The notes: generated by a model not told the origin, from the sequence alone. A DNA stretch of 64,000 nucleotides from Vibrio ziniensis (GCF_011064285.1 NZ_CP049332.1:1054001-1118000), one strand, 5' to 3'. Numbered from the stretch's first letter, positions 1 to 10,311 are shown. Numbers and translations: made by a program.

Positions 1-48
1 TTATGCCTTGTTCATATATTATGCAAGTTAACGGGATTAAAAGCGCTA

Positions 49-264
49 CTACGAAAACAACTTAGAAATAAGTTCTAGTTCTTCAGAAGTAACCAATGCA
101 GTTTGGTCGCTTTCTAGAGATTGCGAAATTTCGCCTTGAAGCGCACGCAACTGCTGGATAGTTAGCTGCTGAAGCTGTGATTTGTAATTATCAAACTGAA
201 CGCTGTTCATTCTAATATCCTGCATTAATCTGTTTTCACTTTTAACCATTGTCTTGTGGTTCAT
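49..264 (-). CDS. small hypothetical protein (71 aa)
   Basis: A 71-residue soluble protein rich in Gln, Leu and Ser, probably helical, with no signal peptide or membrane segment and no motif I recognise. An AGGT Shine-Dalgarno-like stretch sits about 8 nt before the ATG, which supports translation. It stands alone on the minus strand beside the YccS-like gene, separated by about 150 bp. It may be a Vibrio-specific small protein; no function can be given. Confidence 0.55.
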   Translation of the reverse strand: MNHKTMVKSENRLMQDIRMNSVQFDNYKSQLQQLTIQQLRALQGEISQSLESDQTALVTSEELELISKLFS

Positions 265-416
265 GAGTACCTAAACCTTACGCTGTAAGATAAGACTGAT
301 GCTAATGTTAGTATTCGTACAGGTGCTTATGTCCGAGTATTGTCATGTTATATGCTAGACATTGTAAAAATCTTATGTTGGTGCCAATTTATGCGTCGCA
401 CCTATGTAAGAAATGT

Positions 417-2591
417 TTACTTATTGTGTTTGCTAGGAGGAACACGAACAGCGAACTTAGCGGCCAATGAATGAAGCTCTGGCAGCATTCGGTAGATAAG
501 GTGAAGCTGTTGAAGAACTAAACGAGCTGAGCTATTGTCCTCTTCTCGCCATTCACTCAGTCTTTCCTTTAAGCCTGAATCATCAATGTTGATAGCTTCT
601 GTTTCTGTACAATGATTAAACAACTGCTGATAAAGCGCATCTAAATGTTGATGAATAACTCGATGTGACTGCAAAACTAATTGATGAACCGTTTCATCAT
701 CAATCCGAGTGCGGTGTGCACCTAGCGTAGATGTATAGCTTAACAACGCATGATTGAGAGTAAGAAAACGAAAGCTTTCATCTGTCGCTGCACGGTATTT
801 ACCGGGCTCAGCAAGCATGTTACTGACAGCTGCCGCCAGTGCGGCATCTTGGTTATGAGCCTGACGCCTAGCAATACGGTAACTCAAATTGTCTTTTTTA
901 CCAATTCGATATTGGCCAATGATTTGCCCTAAATACTGCTTGTTCGCTTCTATGGCATCGGCCATCACTTTGTGCAAACGTTTTGACTGCCAGTCAGGAA
1001 GAATGAAATAAACGGCAAACACTGCCAGTGCACAGCCTGTTAAGGTATCAGCTAGGCGAGGGAAGACAACGGCATAGCCTTCACCCAGTTGATTGAAACA
1101 AAAAAGAACGAGTACAGTAATAAAGCCCGTTGCATAACCATAGTTATTTATACGGAAGGCAAAGAACATGACGCCTGAAAAGACAATAAATACCAATTGG
1201 CTTTCAAGTGAAGGAAACAGAGTTAGCAGAGGCACTCCGATTAAAAGGCCGGAAAGAGTGCCGATGATCCGCGCTTTAAGTTTCTGGCGTGTAGCGGCAA
1301 AATTCGGCTGGCAGACAAATAATGTCGTTAACAGAATCCAGTAGCCACGTTCTATGCCTAAGCCTTGAATAATTCCATAACCCGCAGTTAACGCAAGCGA
1401 CATTCGTACTGCATGGCGGAACAATAAAGAATCGGTATTCAGATTGGATTTGATTCGAAGCCATGCCGTTTTCAATGTATGTGCTTCTGTATCTTGAAGA
1501 ATATTGTCTTCAGGTTTAGTTGTGTCAGGGTTACTGACATTGCACAACTGCTTTTCTACCGTTGCTAAGTTATTGAACAGATACCCTAACTGAGCAAGGG
1601 AGACCTTCCACTCTTTATTATTTTGTTCTTGAAGATAGTTGATAGACAGCTGAAGCTCGTCAAGAGCGATGATCGAATCGCTATCATGGTTATACGGTAA
1701 TCCCAATTGGATTGACTGAGCTACCTGATGACAAGCTTGTGTTTGTTTTTGCAGAAGATGCTTAAATCGGAATAAAACATCTGAACGCTCAAACTGACCT
1801 GCGAGTTCTTGATAACGATAGTGAGTAGAACTAACACGTTCATGAATATCCTGAGCAAGGAAATAGATGTTTAGAAAACGGTCGCTCGCGCTATCCACAT
1901 GGCCTCGTTTAGAGCGAGTTAAAAATACCGCTTTACATTGGTTCAACGCTGACACAGTTGCTGAGTTTAAATTGGCTTCCGTAATCCGATGAGGTTGTGG
2001 CAATAAATTGGCGACGGGATGAAACAGCTCTGCTTTAGCATCAAGATAATTTCCAAGCTGTACAAACACGGTGGCAAGGCTTTGTTGAACAGGCTGAAGA
2101 GGCCAAAATGCATGCCAAATCATCGATAAACAGAAATACCATGCAGTACCTGTCAATAGAAGCAGTGGTTGGAACCAGATGTTGATGCTTTGATGCGCCC
2201 CTAACATGGTGTAGATAGCAATAAGCAAAGAACCAAATGCAATACTTGCATATCGGCTACCGATAGCGCCAAGCATGATAAAGCCAAATGTTGATACAAA
2301 TAGGCCAATCGCAAAAATAATGGGAGTTTTAAACAGCAGTTCAATGGAGAAAGCTGCTAATGCAAAGCAGAAAAATGTCAGGGTGATAGCTTTTAAACGG
2401 CCTGTGAAGCTGTCGTCGCGCTCAGCAAGCGCTGCAGCAATAACGCCTAGGATAAGTGGTGTTACCCAAGTATTTAAACTGTAGTGCCAAGTCGGAACAA
2501 CAACACCAATCAATGCAATGAAAATGAGTACACTGTAATTGATGGTTTTATTAGCCCAAAGAACGCGAAGTCGTTTTAACGAATACACCAT
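417..2591 (-). CDS. yccS: YccS/YhfK-family inner-membrane protein (FUSC-like)
   Basis: 724 residues, close to the roughly 720 of E. coli YccS. Two hydrophobic blocks (about residues 18-155 and 395-530) each hold several membrane helices, separated by a long cytoplasmic region and followed by a C-terminal cytoplasmic domain. This duplicated layout is that of the FUSC/aromatic-acid exporter-like family. Members are inner-membrane proteins with proposed efflux roles, but the substrate of YccS is not established. Transcribed away from helD across a shared 147-bp intergenic region. The family call is firm; the transport role is inferred. Confidence 0.8.
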   Translation of the reverse strand: MVYSLKRLRVLWANKTINYSVLIFIALIGVVVPTWHYSLNTWVTPLILGVIAAALAERDDSFTGRLKAITLTFFCFALAAFSIELLFKTPIIFAIGLFVSTFGFIMLGAIGSRYASIAFGSLLIAIYTMLGAHQSINIWFQPLLLLTGTAWYFCLSMIWHAFWPLQPVQQSLATVFVQLGNYLDAKAELFHPVANLLPQPHRITEANLNSATVSALNQCKAVFLTRSKRGHVDSASDRFLNIYFLAQDIHERVSSTHYRYQELAGQFERSDVLFRFKHLLQKQTQACHQVAQSIQLGLPYNHDSDSIIALDELQLSINYLQEQNNKEWKVSLAQLGYLFNNLATVEKQLCNVSNPDTTKPEDNILQDTEAHTLKTAWLRIKSNLNTDSLLFRHAVRMSLALTAGYGIIQGLGIERGYWILLTTLFVCQPNFAATRQKLKARIIGTLSGLLIGVPLLTLFPSLESQLVFIVFSGVMFFAFRINNYGYATGFITVLVLFCFNQLGEGYAVVFPRLADTLTGCALAVFAVYFILPDWQSKRLHKVMADAIEANKQYLGQIIGQYRIGKKDNLSYRIARRQAHNQDAALAAAVSNMLAEPGKYRAATDESFRFLTLNHALLSYTSTLGAHRTRIDDETVHQLVLQSHRVIHQHLDALYQQLFNHCTETEAINIDDSGLKERLSEWREEDNSSARLVLQQLHLIYRMLPELHSLAAKFAVRVPPSKHNK

Positions 2592-2738
2592 GATCCATCA
2601 CTGTTTAAAATAAAAATTGAGTGTATCAGACTGAGTTGATAACTTTTTGATCAAATTAAATAAATATTGCCATATGAGTACAAAGTAAACATCAAACATT
2701 ATTGACATTATTTTAGCTTCGCGCAAAGTGGTTAAGGT

Positions 2739-4838
2739 ATGATGGTTGGCAACGAATTCGAAGAGCAAATATCAATGCAGCTGAAAGCAAATAAGACTGC
2801 ACAGTTTTTTATTTCTGGTGAATACAACCAAGTTGATCTTGGTGACGAATGTGTGATTCTCTCATCTTTGATGAGTGAAGAGCACATTCCTTTTAATATT
2901 TGGAATGGCAAGGTAAAAATCGAACGTGGTGCCATTTGGGGATCATTGCAGTTTTTTGCTCACGAAGAGTACGGAAAACAACGAAGCTGGTTGGTTCAAG
3001 GTTTACCTTGGCCGGAGTGTCGTAAGTTCGCTCATAAAGCTGTAGCGATTTATCAAAATTGGCACAACCAACAGTGTGTTCAACTGAGCCAATATCTTCC
3101 CCGTTGGCAGCAAGAGTTAACCCGCTTAATTCGCTTGCCCTCATTCTTACCACATTCTCTAACAGATAGTTGGGTTAACCGTGTTTATGATGATCTCACG
3201 ACTATGAGCATCTCTTTTGAAGAGGCCCATAAGCGTTTACCTGAACACATTTCCAGTTTGTCTCCGTGGATTCTCAATACGTCGGATCAACTCGCTGAGC
3301 GCAACAGTCGTTGGATTGAAAACGAGAGATTGAATTGGGAAGTATTGTTTAGCCAAATTGAATCCTCACCTCTCAATCTATCGCAACAATATGCAGTGTT
3401 ACTTAATGATGACCACAACTTGGTGCTAGCTGGTGCTGGCTCAGGTAAGACAAGCGTGCTTACCGCGAGGGTTGCATATCTTTTGCAAAGCCATTTAGCA
3501 CAAGCTGAAGATATCTTATTAGTTGCGTTCGGAAAGGACGCTGCAAGTGAAATGGAGTTGAGATTAAAGAACAAGATCGGCCTCGCGGCAGAGAACATTC
3601 GCGTGAACACGTTTCATCAGCTTGGTTTAAGTATTTTGAATCAAGTTGACGGGGGGAATGTGGTTATTTCTCCCATTGCTCTAGATGAAAAACTTAAGAA
3701 AGCGTGGTGCATTGATTGGCTTAAGCGTCACTGGATGACTCCCACTAATTTTAAACGTTGGCAAAAGCATTTAGCGCAGTGGCCAATAGCCTATTTAGCA
3801 GGTGATGATGAACTTGGAAGTCATGTTGAAAACCCTAAACTGATTGCATGGCTAGAAAAACAACTCGATCAACTGACTTTGTTAGCTATCCCCAAAAAAT
3901 CAGTTCAGGAACGATTGGTAGAGTATCCTGATTACTCTCGTTTGAACAGCGAGCTTTCTTTGTGTTGGCCTTGCTATCAAGCATGGCAAGATATGTTAAA
4001 AGAGAACAATCACATCGATTTCAATATTATGATCAGTCGGGCGACAGATTATGTGACCAAGGGTAAGTTTTCATCTCCTTGGAAGTTCATAATGATCGAC
4101 GAGTATCAGGATATTTCTCCACAGCGGTTAGCTCTTATTCAGGCATTATGTGAGCAAAAGTCCAACCAGTGTAATTTGTTTGCAGTGGGAGACGATTGGC
4201 AGTCGATTTACCAATTTGCAGGCTCTGATGTTGATTTGACTACAGGGTTCGAATCACGTATGCCGTATTCAACAGTACATCATTTAGATACAACTTATCG
4301 TTTTAACGACAAACTTGGAGAAGTCGCTAATCGATTTATTCAGCAAAATCCACAGCAGCGCCAAAAAACACTTAACAGTGTGAAATCTCAAAGTAGTAAA
4401 GCTGTGGTTCTTTCGCCGAGTACAAGTGTAGAAAAGATATTAGATGGCTTAAATCGAAGAGTTTCCGGTATCAAAACGGTATTGCTATTAGGCAGAAATC
4501 ATTACCATAAACCCGAATTGTTACGTGATTGGCAAAACAGGTTTTTGTCGTTGAAATTGGAGTTTATGACATGCCATGCGAGTAAGGGAAAAGAAGCTGA
4601 CTTTGTTATTATTCTTTCCGTCGATGAAGGACAATTCCCAGCGAAAGTGAAAGCGTTACATTTGGATAGCGCTTTGACAGAATCTAAAGACGATTATTCT
4701 TTCGCTGAAGAAAGACGATTATTTTATGTAGCGATGACTCGGGCACGTGAAAAAGTATGGGTTACATATTCAGGAAGTGGCTCAGTATTTGTGCAAGAGT
4801 TGTTGAATGGTGATTATCCAGTGACTAAGAAAAGTTAA
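2739..4838 (+). CDS. helD: DNA helicase IV (HelD), superfamily 1
   Basis: An ATP-dependent 3'-5' DNA helicase of the UvrD/Rep superfamily. The Walker A motif AGAGSGKT is at residues 231-238, preceded by the Q-motif region (LNLSQQYAVL). The Walker B motif is MIDEYQDISPQR and the C-terminal motif VI is FYVAMTRAREK. The roughly 200-residue N-terminal extension and total length of 699 aa match E. coli helicase IV (about 684 aa) rather than UvrD. The start is ATGATG just after AAGG; the second ATG (2742) has slightly better spacing. It ends 11 bp before pncA, so the two are probably cotranscribed. Confidence 0.9.
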   Translation: MMVGNEFEEQISMQLKANKTAQFFISGEYNQVDLGDECVILSSLMSEEHIPFNIWNGKVKIERGAIWGSLQFFAHEEYGKQRSWLVQGLPWPECRKFAHKAVAIYQNWHNQQCVQLSQYLPRWQQELTRLIRLPSFLPHSLTDSWVNRVYDDLTTMSISFEEAHKRLPEHISSLSPWILNTSDQLAERNSRWIENERLNWEVLFSQIESSPLNLSQQYAVLLNDDHNLVLAGAGSGKTSVLTARVAYLLQSHLAQAEDILLVAFGKDAASEMELRLKNKIGLAAENIRVNTFHQLGLSILNQVDGGNVVISPIALDEKLKKAWCIDWLKRHWMTPTNFKRWQKHLAQWPIAYLAGDDELGSHVENPKLIAWLEKQLDQLTLLAIPKKSVQERLVEYPDYSRLNSELSLCWPCYQAWQDMLKENNHIDFNIMISRATDYVTKGKFSSPWKFIMIDEYQDISPQRLALIQALCEQKSNQCNLFAVGDDWQSIYQFAGSDVDLTTGFESRMPYSTVHHLDTTYRFNDKLGEVANRFIQQNPQQRQKTLNSVKSQSSKAVVLSPSTSVEKILDGLNRRVSGIKTVLLLGRNHYHKPELLRDWQNRFLSLKLEFMTCHASKGKEADFVIILSVDEGQFPAKVKALHLDSALTESKDDYSFAEERRLFYVAMTRAREKVWVTYSGSGSVFVQELLNGDYPVTKKS

Positions 4839-4849
4839 AAGGATTCTAT

Positions 4850-5470
4850 ATGAGCCAAGCATTATTGTTAGTAGATGTGCAAAATGATTTCTCTCCTTCA
4901 GGCGCTTTGCCTGTAGCGGAGGGCGATAAAATCGTTCCAGTGATAAATCAATTAATTCCTCATTTTGACCATGTAATTGCAACAAAAGACTGGCATCCAG
5001 CAGGGCATTCAAGTTTCGCCTCGTCAAACAACCAAGCGGTTGGTGATGTGATTGTTTTAGATGGCACACCTCAAATAATGTGGCCAGATCACTGTGTTCA
5101 AGGTACTGAAGGGGCTGAATTTATCGATGGATTGAATGTTGGTGCTATTACACAAATTATTCATAAAGGGACCAACCCTAATATCGATAGTTACAGTGGA
5201 TTCTTTGATAATCAAAGACTTCAAGCAACAGGCTTGGCAGAATATTTGAATGCTCAAGACATCAAAGAGTTAGTGATTGTTGGTCTTGCGACGGATTACT
5301 GTGTCAAGTTTACGGCTATCGATGCTGTGTCTTTGGGATTTAAAACATCCATTGTACAAGATGCATGTCGAGGAGTAGAAATGGCTACAGGTGATGTTGA
5401 AAGTGCTTGGAAGCAAATGAAGCAAGCAGGGTGTAAACTTGTCCAATCGCGTGACTTTGTTAATCAATAA
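4850..5470 (+). CDS. pncA: nicotinamidase PncA
   Basis: Hydrolyses nicotinamide to nicotinic acid and ammonia in NAD salvage; the family also acts on pyrazinamide. The isochorismatase-like triad is visible as D9 (LVDVQNDF), K106 (IIHKGTNP) and C151 (GLATDYCVKF). The metal site is D47/H49/H53 in KDWHPAGHSSF, with a further His in DHCVQGT. The length of 206 aa is typical. The gene follows helD closely and is closed by a strong hairpin terminator shared with the converging mgsA. Confidence 0.95.
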   Translation: MSQALLLVDVQNDFSPSGALPVAEGDKIVPVINQLIPHFDHVIATKDWHPAGHSSFASSNNQAVGDVIVLDGTPQIMWPDHCVQGTEGAEFIDGLNVGAITQIIHKGTNPNIDSYSGFFDNQRLQATGLAEYLNAQDIKELVIVGLATDYCVKFTAIDAVSLGFKTSIVQDACRGVEMATGDVESAWKQMKQAGCKLVQSRDFVNQ

Positions 5471-5490
5471 TCATCCGTTGAGTGTAAATA

Positions 5491-5518
5491 AAAAATCCCC
5501 TTTAACAGGGGATTTTTT
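5491..5518. terminator. bidirectional intrinsic terminator, pncA/mgsA
   Basis: A 10-bp perfect stem (AAAAATCCCC with GGGGATTTTT) around a 7-nt loop. It has A-tract and T-tract arms, so it can stop transcription from both the converging pncA and mgsA genes. Confidence 0.9.
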
Positions 5519-5528
5519 ATGCTTGCAG

Positions 5529-5984
5529 CTATAGACGTTCAGCCAGGTAAGATTCGTAATCAGGAATCTCTATATCTACCTGCTTATCAATAAATTCTGA
5601 ACTAAATAAGAATTTTGCAGTTGCACGGTTGGTTGCCACAGGAATGTTCCATACGCCAGCAATACGAAGTAATGCTTTAACATCAGGATCGTGTGGAACG
5701 GCATTGAGTGGATCCCAGAAGAATATCAATACGTCAATTTTACCTTCAGAAATCAAAGCTCCTAATTGTTGGTCTCCCCCCATTGGGCCACTGATTAAAC
5801 TCTTAATTGGCAGGCCTGTCTCTTTATTTAGCATGTTGCCAGTAGTGCCAGTTGCATATAAAAAGTGGCGCTGTAGCTTTTCTTTATTCTCTTTTACCCA
5901 GCGCAAAAGTTCAGGTTTGCAGTTGTCGTGCGCAACGAGTGCTACGTGTTTAGAAGCCGCCATTGTGCGAGTTGTTGCTTTCAT
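5529..5984 (-). CDS. mgsA: methylglyoxal synthase
   Basis: Converts dihydroxyacetone phosphate to methylglyoxal and phosphate, the phosphate-starvation bypass of glycolysis. Catalytic Asp71 lies in GPMGGDQQ and His98 in VPHDPD, with numbering identical to the E. coli enzyme. The phosphate-binding ATGTTG loop is at 45-50. Length is 151 aa against 152 in E. coli. A GGGAA ribosome-binding sequence precedes the ATG. Monocistronic and convergent with pncA. Confidence 0.95.
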   Translation of the reverse strand: MKATTRTMAASKHVALVAHDNCKPELLRWVKENKEKLQRHFLYATGTTGNMLNKETGLPIKSLISGPMGGDQQLGALISEGKIDVLIFFWDPLNAVPHDPDVKALLRIAGVWNIPVATNRATAKFLFSSEFIDKQVDIEIPDYESYLAERL

Positions 5985-6214
5985 TAATTCTTTCCCAACA
6001 AATAGATTTGTTATTTAAATAACGAAATAGACCAAGTAATTCAATCTCTTTTATTAAAAATGTTGTTCTGTATTCAATTCAGAACCCTAAAATCATGATA
6101 CGTGTTTAAATTGGTTAATTTATGACAGACTCTGTAAGTATTGGCTAGGCATTGCATGTTTGAAAGGAAGGCTAAGCACAATAGGAATATAAGATGACAA
6201 GGAAGCTTTTAAAA

Positions 6215-6247
6215 CTAGCTGGACATTGAGGAGTAATGACCAGCTAG
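6215..6247 (-). terminator. probable terminator of glgC
   Basis: Inverted repeat with arms of 13 nt and one mismatch (CTAGCTGG...CCAGCTAG core). Read on the minus strand it is followed by TTTT, just downstream of the glgC stop codon. Confidence 0.65.
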
Positions 6248-6273
6248 CGCAGTGAGTTTAGAATACTTTGCTA

Positions 6274-7488
6274 CTAAAATTTATAGCTTTCAGGGACAAC
6301 AACGATGCCTTTTTCTGAAATTTTAAAACGTTTAGCGTCTTCAATCGCGTTCAGTCCAATCTGTGTATTAGGCGGAATTTTTACATGTTTATCAATGATA
6401 CAGTTTACCAACTGGCAGCCTTCTCCAACTTCAACATCATCGAATAGAATACTATCAACGACAGTAGCACTATCATTGATCACCACACTCCCTGAAATGA
6501 TCGAATGATGAACTGAGCCTCCAGAGTTAATGACTCCGTTGGAAATGATAGAATTAATAAAAATACCTTCGTTACCAGTCGCTGAGGACACTGTTCTAGC
6601 TGGTGGTAATTGAGGCTCATAAGTTCTAATCGCCCAGTTCTTTTGATACAGATTCATTGGAGGAACTGGCTCTAATAAATCCATGTTTGCTTCATAGAAT
6701 GAGTCAATAGTACCAACATCTCTCCAATAGCAATCTCGATCAACACGACCTTTCTCATTGCAGAACTCATAGGCATAAACGCTACGGGTTTCAATAAGCT
6801 TAGGAATAATGTCTTTACCAAAATCGTGCGTTGATGTTTCTACCTCAGAATCCTCATGCAGCGCTTGCTGCAACACATCCATAGAGAATATATAGATCCC
6901 CATAGATACTAGACTTGAATTAGGACTATTTGGCATTGACGGTGGATCATTTGGCTTTTCAATAAACGAAGTGATGCGGTTCTCGTCGTCGACGCCCATT
7001 ACTCCAAAGGCAGAGGCTTGAGCTCTCGGAACCTCCATACAAGCAATCGTCAGTTTTGCACCTGTTGCTTTGTGCTCCTCAAGCATTGCAGCATAGTCCA
7101 TACGATAAATATGGTCACCGGAAAGAACCACTACATGCTTAGCATCACTACGTGAAAGTAGCCACATGTTATGAAATAAGGCATCTGCTGTACCTTCATA
7201 CCATTTGCCGCCTTTACGCATTTGCGGAGGGACCACTGTGATGAATTCACCAAGTTCAGGGTTGAATATCGACCAGCCATCACGTAGATGTTTCTGCAAA
7301 GAGTGAGATTTGTATTGCGTTAGTACAAGTATTCGACGCAATCCGGAGTGTAGGCAATTGGTTAAGGTAAAATCAATAATGCGATATTTTCCGCCAAATG
7401 GTACAGCGGGTTTGGCCCGATCATCAGTGAGGGGGGATAATCGTGAACCCATACCGCCGGCTAATACTACCGCTAAGGTGTCTTGCAT
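6274..7488 (-). CDS. glgC: glucose-1-phosphate adenylyltransferase
   Basis: Makes ADP-glucose from ATP and glucose-1-phosphate, the committed step of glycogen synthesis. The nucleotide-binding GGMGSRL loop is at residues 11-17, followed by the PAVPFGGKYRIIDF block. DGWSIFNPELGEFI, SGDHIYRMDY and YWRDVGT are typical of the family, and the C-terminal half is a left-handed beta-helix. I chose the ATG at 7488 (404 aa), where AGGGAG lies 8 nt upstream; a longer reading from 7524 adds 12 residues without family character. No other glg gene is next to it, so it is a single-gene unit here. Confidence 0.93.
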   Translation of the reverse strand: MQDTLAVVLAGGMGSRLSPLTDDRAKPAVPFGGKYRIIDFTLTNCLHSGLRRILVLTQYKSHSLQKHLRDGWSIFNPELGEFITVVPPQMRKGGKWYEGTADALFHNMWLLSRSDAKHVVVLSGDHIYRMDYAAMLEEHKATGAKLTIACMEVPRAQASAFGVMGVDDENRITSFIEKPNDPPSMPNSPNSSLVSMGIYIFSMDVLQQALHEDSEVETSTHDFGKDIIPKLIETRSVYAYEFCNEKGRVDRDCYWRDVGTIDSFYEANMDLLEPVPPMNLYQKNWAIRTYEPQLPPARTVSSATGNEGIFINSIISNGVINSGGSVHHSIISGSVVINDSATVVDSILFDDVEVGEGCQLVNCIIDKHVKIPPNTQIGLNAIEDAKRFKISEKGIVVVPESYKF

Positions 7489-7741
7489 CTTATTTCTCCC
7501 TAAATATGTGCAATTCGTATTCACTTTTTAGAGAGTAGTACAAGTTTCGAGCCAAAATTGAAACCTATGTCATGTCTTGAATTATTAATATGAGAAATTT
7601 CTAATGCACCATATTGATGCGGATATGGTTCAAGTTGCGCAATAAAATAGTGCAACTACGCACGTATTGAAACGGTGGTATATGAGAGAACTTTTCCTAC
7701 GGATGAACCGTTCAAGAAGACCTAAGTTTACAATGTAAATC

Positions 7742-8326
7742 TTATTCTTGATGCGGGATTAAAGCTTGTTGCGAGCTAATATTTTTCAAAGTGAAAATTT
7801 CGTTATCATAAGAACGTCTCATTATCTCAAGCTGCTTTTTTAAATGAGTAAAATCCTGTATTAGTTGCTGGTCTGATCTTATGTAGTGCCCTGCAGCAAC
7901 TTCGTTGGCTATCAGTTTGTCGCTTCCACATGCCTCTTCAATATCACGCCAAGTTTGTAATTGCTCTAAAACCTCATCTGGGAGTCGATCTATGTATTGA
8001 ATTAGGCTATTGAGTTGCTGGCGAGACTCCGATATCGCGAGAATTTGTTTGTTTACCTTATCTTGAAAATGATTCGTGTCCTTACTCCAAAGGTAAGATA
8101 ACTCATTATTCGAGAATTCTACGTGTAGAAAAATGGATTGCTGAAAACTTGGTAGCCACTCGTTGTATTTGGATGCTAATAGATTGTACGTTTGATCCCA
8201 AACTCGTTGAGAAGCAAGTGCTTTGTTCCATTCTTGCTCGTTACATTGGCTAGCCTGGCTAAGCCAGGATAAAGTTATCAACATAACGGTCGATACAGAG
8301 CGTAAGTGTGTTTTCAAACTTTTCAT
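7742..8326 (-). CDS. hypothetical secreted protein
   Basis: 194 residues beginning with a clear signal peptide (basic start, hydrophobic stretch, cleavage near WLSQAS/Q). The mature part is charged and mostly helical, with two Cys that could pair in the periplasm (QCNEQEW and EEACGSD). No domain recognised. It stands alone between glgC and an SH3-like protein on the other strand. Probably periplasmic. Confidence 0.6.
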   Translation of the reverse strand: MKSLKTHLRSVSTVMLITLSWLSQASQCNEQEWNKALASQRVWDQTYNLLASKYNEWLPSFQQSIFLHVEFSNNELSYLWSKDTNHFQDKVNKQILAISESRQQLNSLIQYIDRLPDEVLEQLQTWRDIEEACGSDKLIANEVAAGHYIRSDQQLIQDFTHLKKQLEIMRRSYDNEIFTLKNISSQQALIPHQE

Positions 8327-8449
8327 TGTCGAAGGATATGTACGGTTTAGATTAATAATATTAATGCTGCTAACCCAACAATATAGTTAGTATTATTATA
8401 GTTAAAGAAAACAAAATATTGGTAATTCACTAGGCTCAAACCATAAGGT

Positions 8450-9124
8450 ATGACACAAAACATGAAAAAATTTCTGATGGTTGTATTTTTGCTTATCGGG
8501 ATTGTAGGTGCTGGTGCCGGTTACTACCTGTTTTACTATAAACCTAAACAAGAATTGGCTAACCAAGCGGCTAAAGTTGATGAGAAAAATGATGAGATCG
8601 AAGAGGGTGAGCCTCAAAGCATTGTTGAGATAAAACCAGAGAATATGGAATTTTACGTAGATGTTGAAAAGCTAGGAATCCGAGAAGCTGCCAATCTAGA
8701 TACGTTTGTAGAACGCTATTTGTATAAAGGTGACAAAGTTCGTTTATTAGAAAAAAAGAATGGATGGGGACGTGTCTCAGCATATTTTGTATATGAGCAA
8801 GGTGGACCTGAAATTGCTGAATGGATTCCGTTAGAAGGGTTAGTGGAAGATGCACCGATTATTACACCTGAAGAGCGGAAAAAAACGGTACAGGGTTACA
8901 TATCGGAGTCTGACGATCTCATACAGTTCGAAGAAATGTTCTTAAAAACGACGGACAAGCTTCTAAATGATGGTAGTTGTTCACCTGTAGATTTTGAAGA
9001 GCTTGGAGGCTGGGTTAAATCCACTAAATATGCTGGGCGAGATGTATATTTCATTTACTGTGGTGGCATGAAATTAGCTGACAAAATTTATCTAGATGTT
9101 CGCACTGGTGAAGTGTTTTACTGA
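8450..9124 (+). CDS. membrane-anchored SH3-like domain protein
   Basis: 224 residues: one N-terminal membrane segment (about residues 8-28), an acidic linker, then an SH3b-like region at about 65-130 (LGIREAANLD...YKGDKVRLLEKKNGWGRVS), as in bacterial SH3 proteins that act on or near the cell wall. The C-terminal part has two Cys (NDGSCSP and IYCGG). Two starts are possible, the ATG at 8450 or at 8462 (MKKFLMV); the AAGG at 8445 is too close to the first and rather far from the second. Role unknown. Confidence 0.65.
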   Translation: MTQNMKKFLMVVFLLIGIVGAGAGYYLFYYKPKQELANQAAKVDEKNDEIEEGEPQSIVEIKPENMEFYVDVEKLGIREAANLDTFVERYLYKGDKVRLLEKKNGWGRVSAYFVYEQGGPEIAEWIPLEGLVEDAPIITPEERKKTVQGYISESDDLIQFEEMFLKTTDKLLNDGSCSPVDFEELGGWVKSTKYAGRDVYFIYCGGMKLADKIYLDVRTGEVFY

Positions 9125-9354
9125 AGAATCAGTTAATTGGCCAAATATTTTGGTCCAAGTCCTATAAGAAAACCACTTTTCATATACTGCTTAATTGAGC
9201 GTTAATTGCTGTTGATGTTTGATATCGTTTCGTCAAATAGTGATTTGCTCTCAATTCATATCATTTAATGTCAACTAATCTCTAAAGTGGCAAGCGTGGA
9301 GTGCGAGTTGTTGCATTTCTACACTTTTCCTAGATTCAATGTTTAGGAGGCACT

Positions 9355-9735
9355 ATGAGTAATGAACGGCACGGCCTATCTATCGGCCTTGATAGAGTTG
9401 GTAATGAGTTTTTCGTATCAATCAAAGCAGTTGGTCGACTTACCCATGAAGATTATCAATTGATTACGCCAATGATCGATGCTGCATTGATCAAAGTAAA
9501 CCAGCCCAAAGTAAAAGTTCTTTTCGATGCAACTGAGCTTAAGGGGTGGGAGCTTAGAGCAGCATGGGATGACTTCAAATTGGGACTAAAGCATGGCTCA
9601 GATTTTGACAAAATTGCCTTGTTCGGTAATCGCGATTGGCAAGAGGTTTCGGCAAAAATTGGGAATTGGTTTGTTTCAGGAGAAATTAAATATTTCGAAA
9701 GTTATAGCGATGCGATAACTTGGTTGAAAAACTAA
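9355..9735 (+). CDS. SpoIIAA-like protein (STAS-like fold)
   Basis: 126 residues matching the SpoIIAA-like family (PF11964): beta strand, the RLTHEDYQLITPMIDAAL helix, then VKVLFDATELKGWELRAAWDDFKLGLKHGSDFDKIALFGN, and a C-terminal strand-helix (EIKYFESYSDAITWL). Members are small cytoplasmic proteins that may bind lipids or partners; function is not established. AGGAGG 6 nt before the ATG is one of the strongest ribosome-binding sites in the window. First of four genes in the same direction. Confidence 0.8.
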   Translation: MSNERHGLSIGLDRVGNEFFVSIKAVGRLTHEDYQLITPMIDAALIKVNQPKVKVLFDATELKGWELRAAWDDFKLGLKHGSDFDKIALFGNRDWQEVSAKIGNWFVSGEIKYFESYSDAITWLKN

Positions 9736-9804
9736 TACTGAAAAATTAGTCTAGATCAAAACCAATCAGAGTAAGGATACTTGGTTGCTATAGATAGGGA
9801 AAGT

Positions 9805-10236
9805 ATGGATAAGTTAACGCCAATGACGTCGATGTACTTTGAACAATTGCTCAGTATTGCAAGACGTAAAAGTGTCATCGACACCGCTAGTGATTGGTTC
9901 GAAGGTTCGCAGACATACCTTAGCGAGATGCGAACTGAACTCGATGAAGTTCTTGAAGAAATTCCCCTCAACCGGCGTTGCTATCTGGAGCAGGAGTTGG
10001 GGGATTTACTTTGGGATTATCTAAACATTTTACTTGCTTTGGAATCTGAATCTGACATCAAGTTAGAGAGCGTACTAGAACGAGCATGTCTGAAATTTGA
10101 ACAAAGAGTCAGCGGGCTAGAAAATGGGGTTTCATGGTGTGATATTAAAGCCAAGCAAAAGCTCTCATTAGCAGAAGAACAACTGAAATGGGAGCAGCAA
10201 AACTGCCTCATGCCTTCTTGTAACTTAAGTAAATAA
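9805..10236 (+). CDS. MazG-like nucleotide pyrophosphohydrolase
   Basis: A MazG-type all-alpha NTP pyrophosphohydrolase. The metal-binding pattern is visible as ELDEVLEE followed by YLEQELGDLLWDYLNILLALE, the E..E...E..D signature of the family. These enzymes hydrolyse (d)NTPs or damaged nucleotides to the monophosphate. I start at the ATG (AGGGA 7 nt upstream, 143 aa); a TTG at 9781 with its own AAGGA would add eight residues. The C-terminal tail is longer than the core domain and not recognised. Confidence 0.75.
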   Translation: MDKLTPMTSMYFEQLLSIARRKSVIDTASDWFEGSQTYLSEMRTELDEVLEEIPLNRRCYLEQELGDLLWDYLNILLALESESDIKLESVLERACLKFEQRVSGLENGVSWCDIKAKQKLSLAEEQLKWEQQNCLMPSCNLSK

Positions 10237-10311
10237 CTCACCTCTTACAAGAACGATAAGGTTTGTTAGTTCACACAAGATTTAATACTTATGAATAAAG
10301 GGCGGATAGCT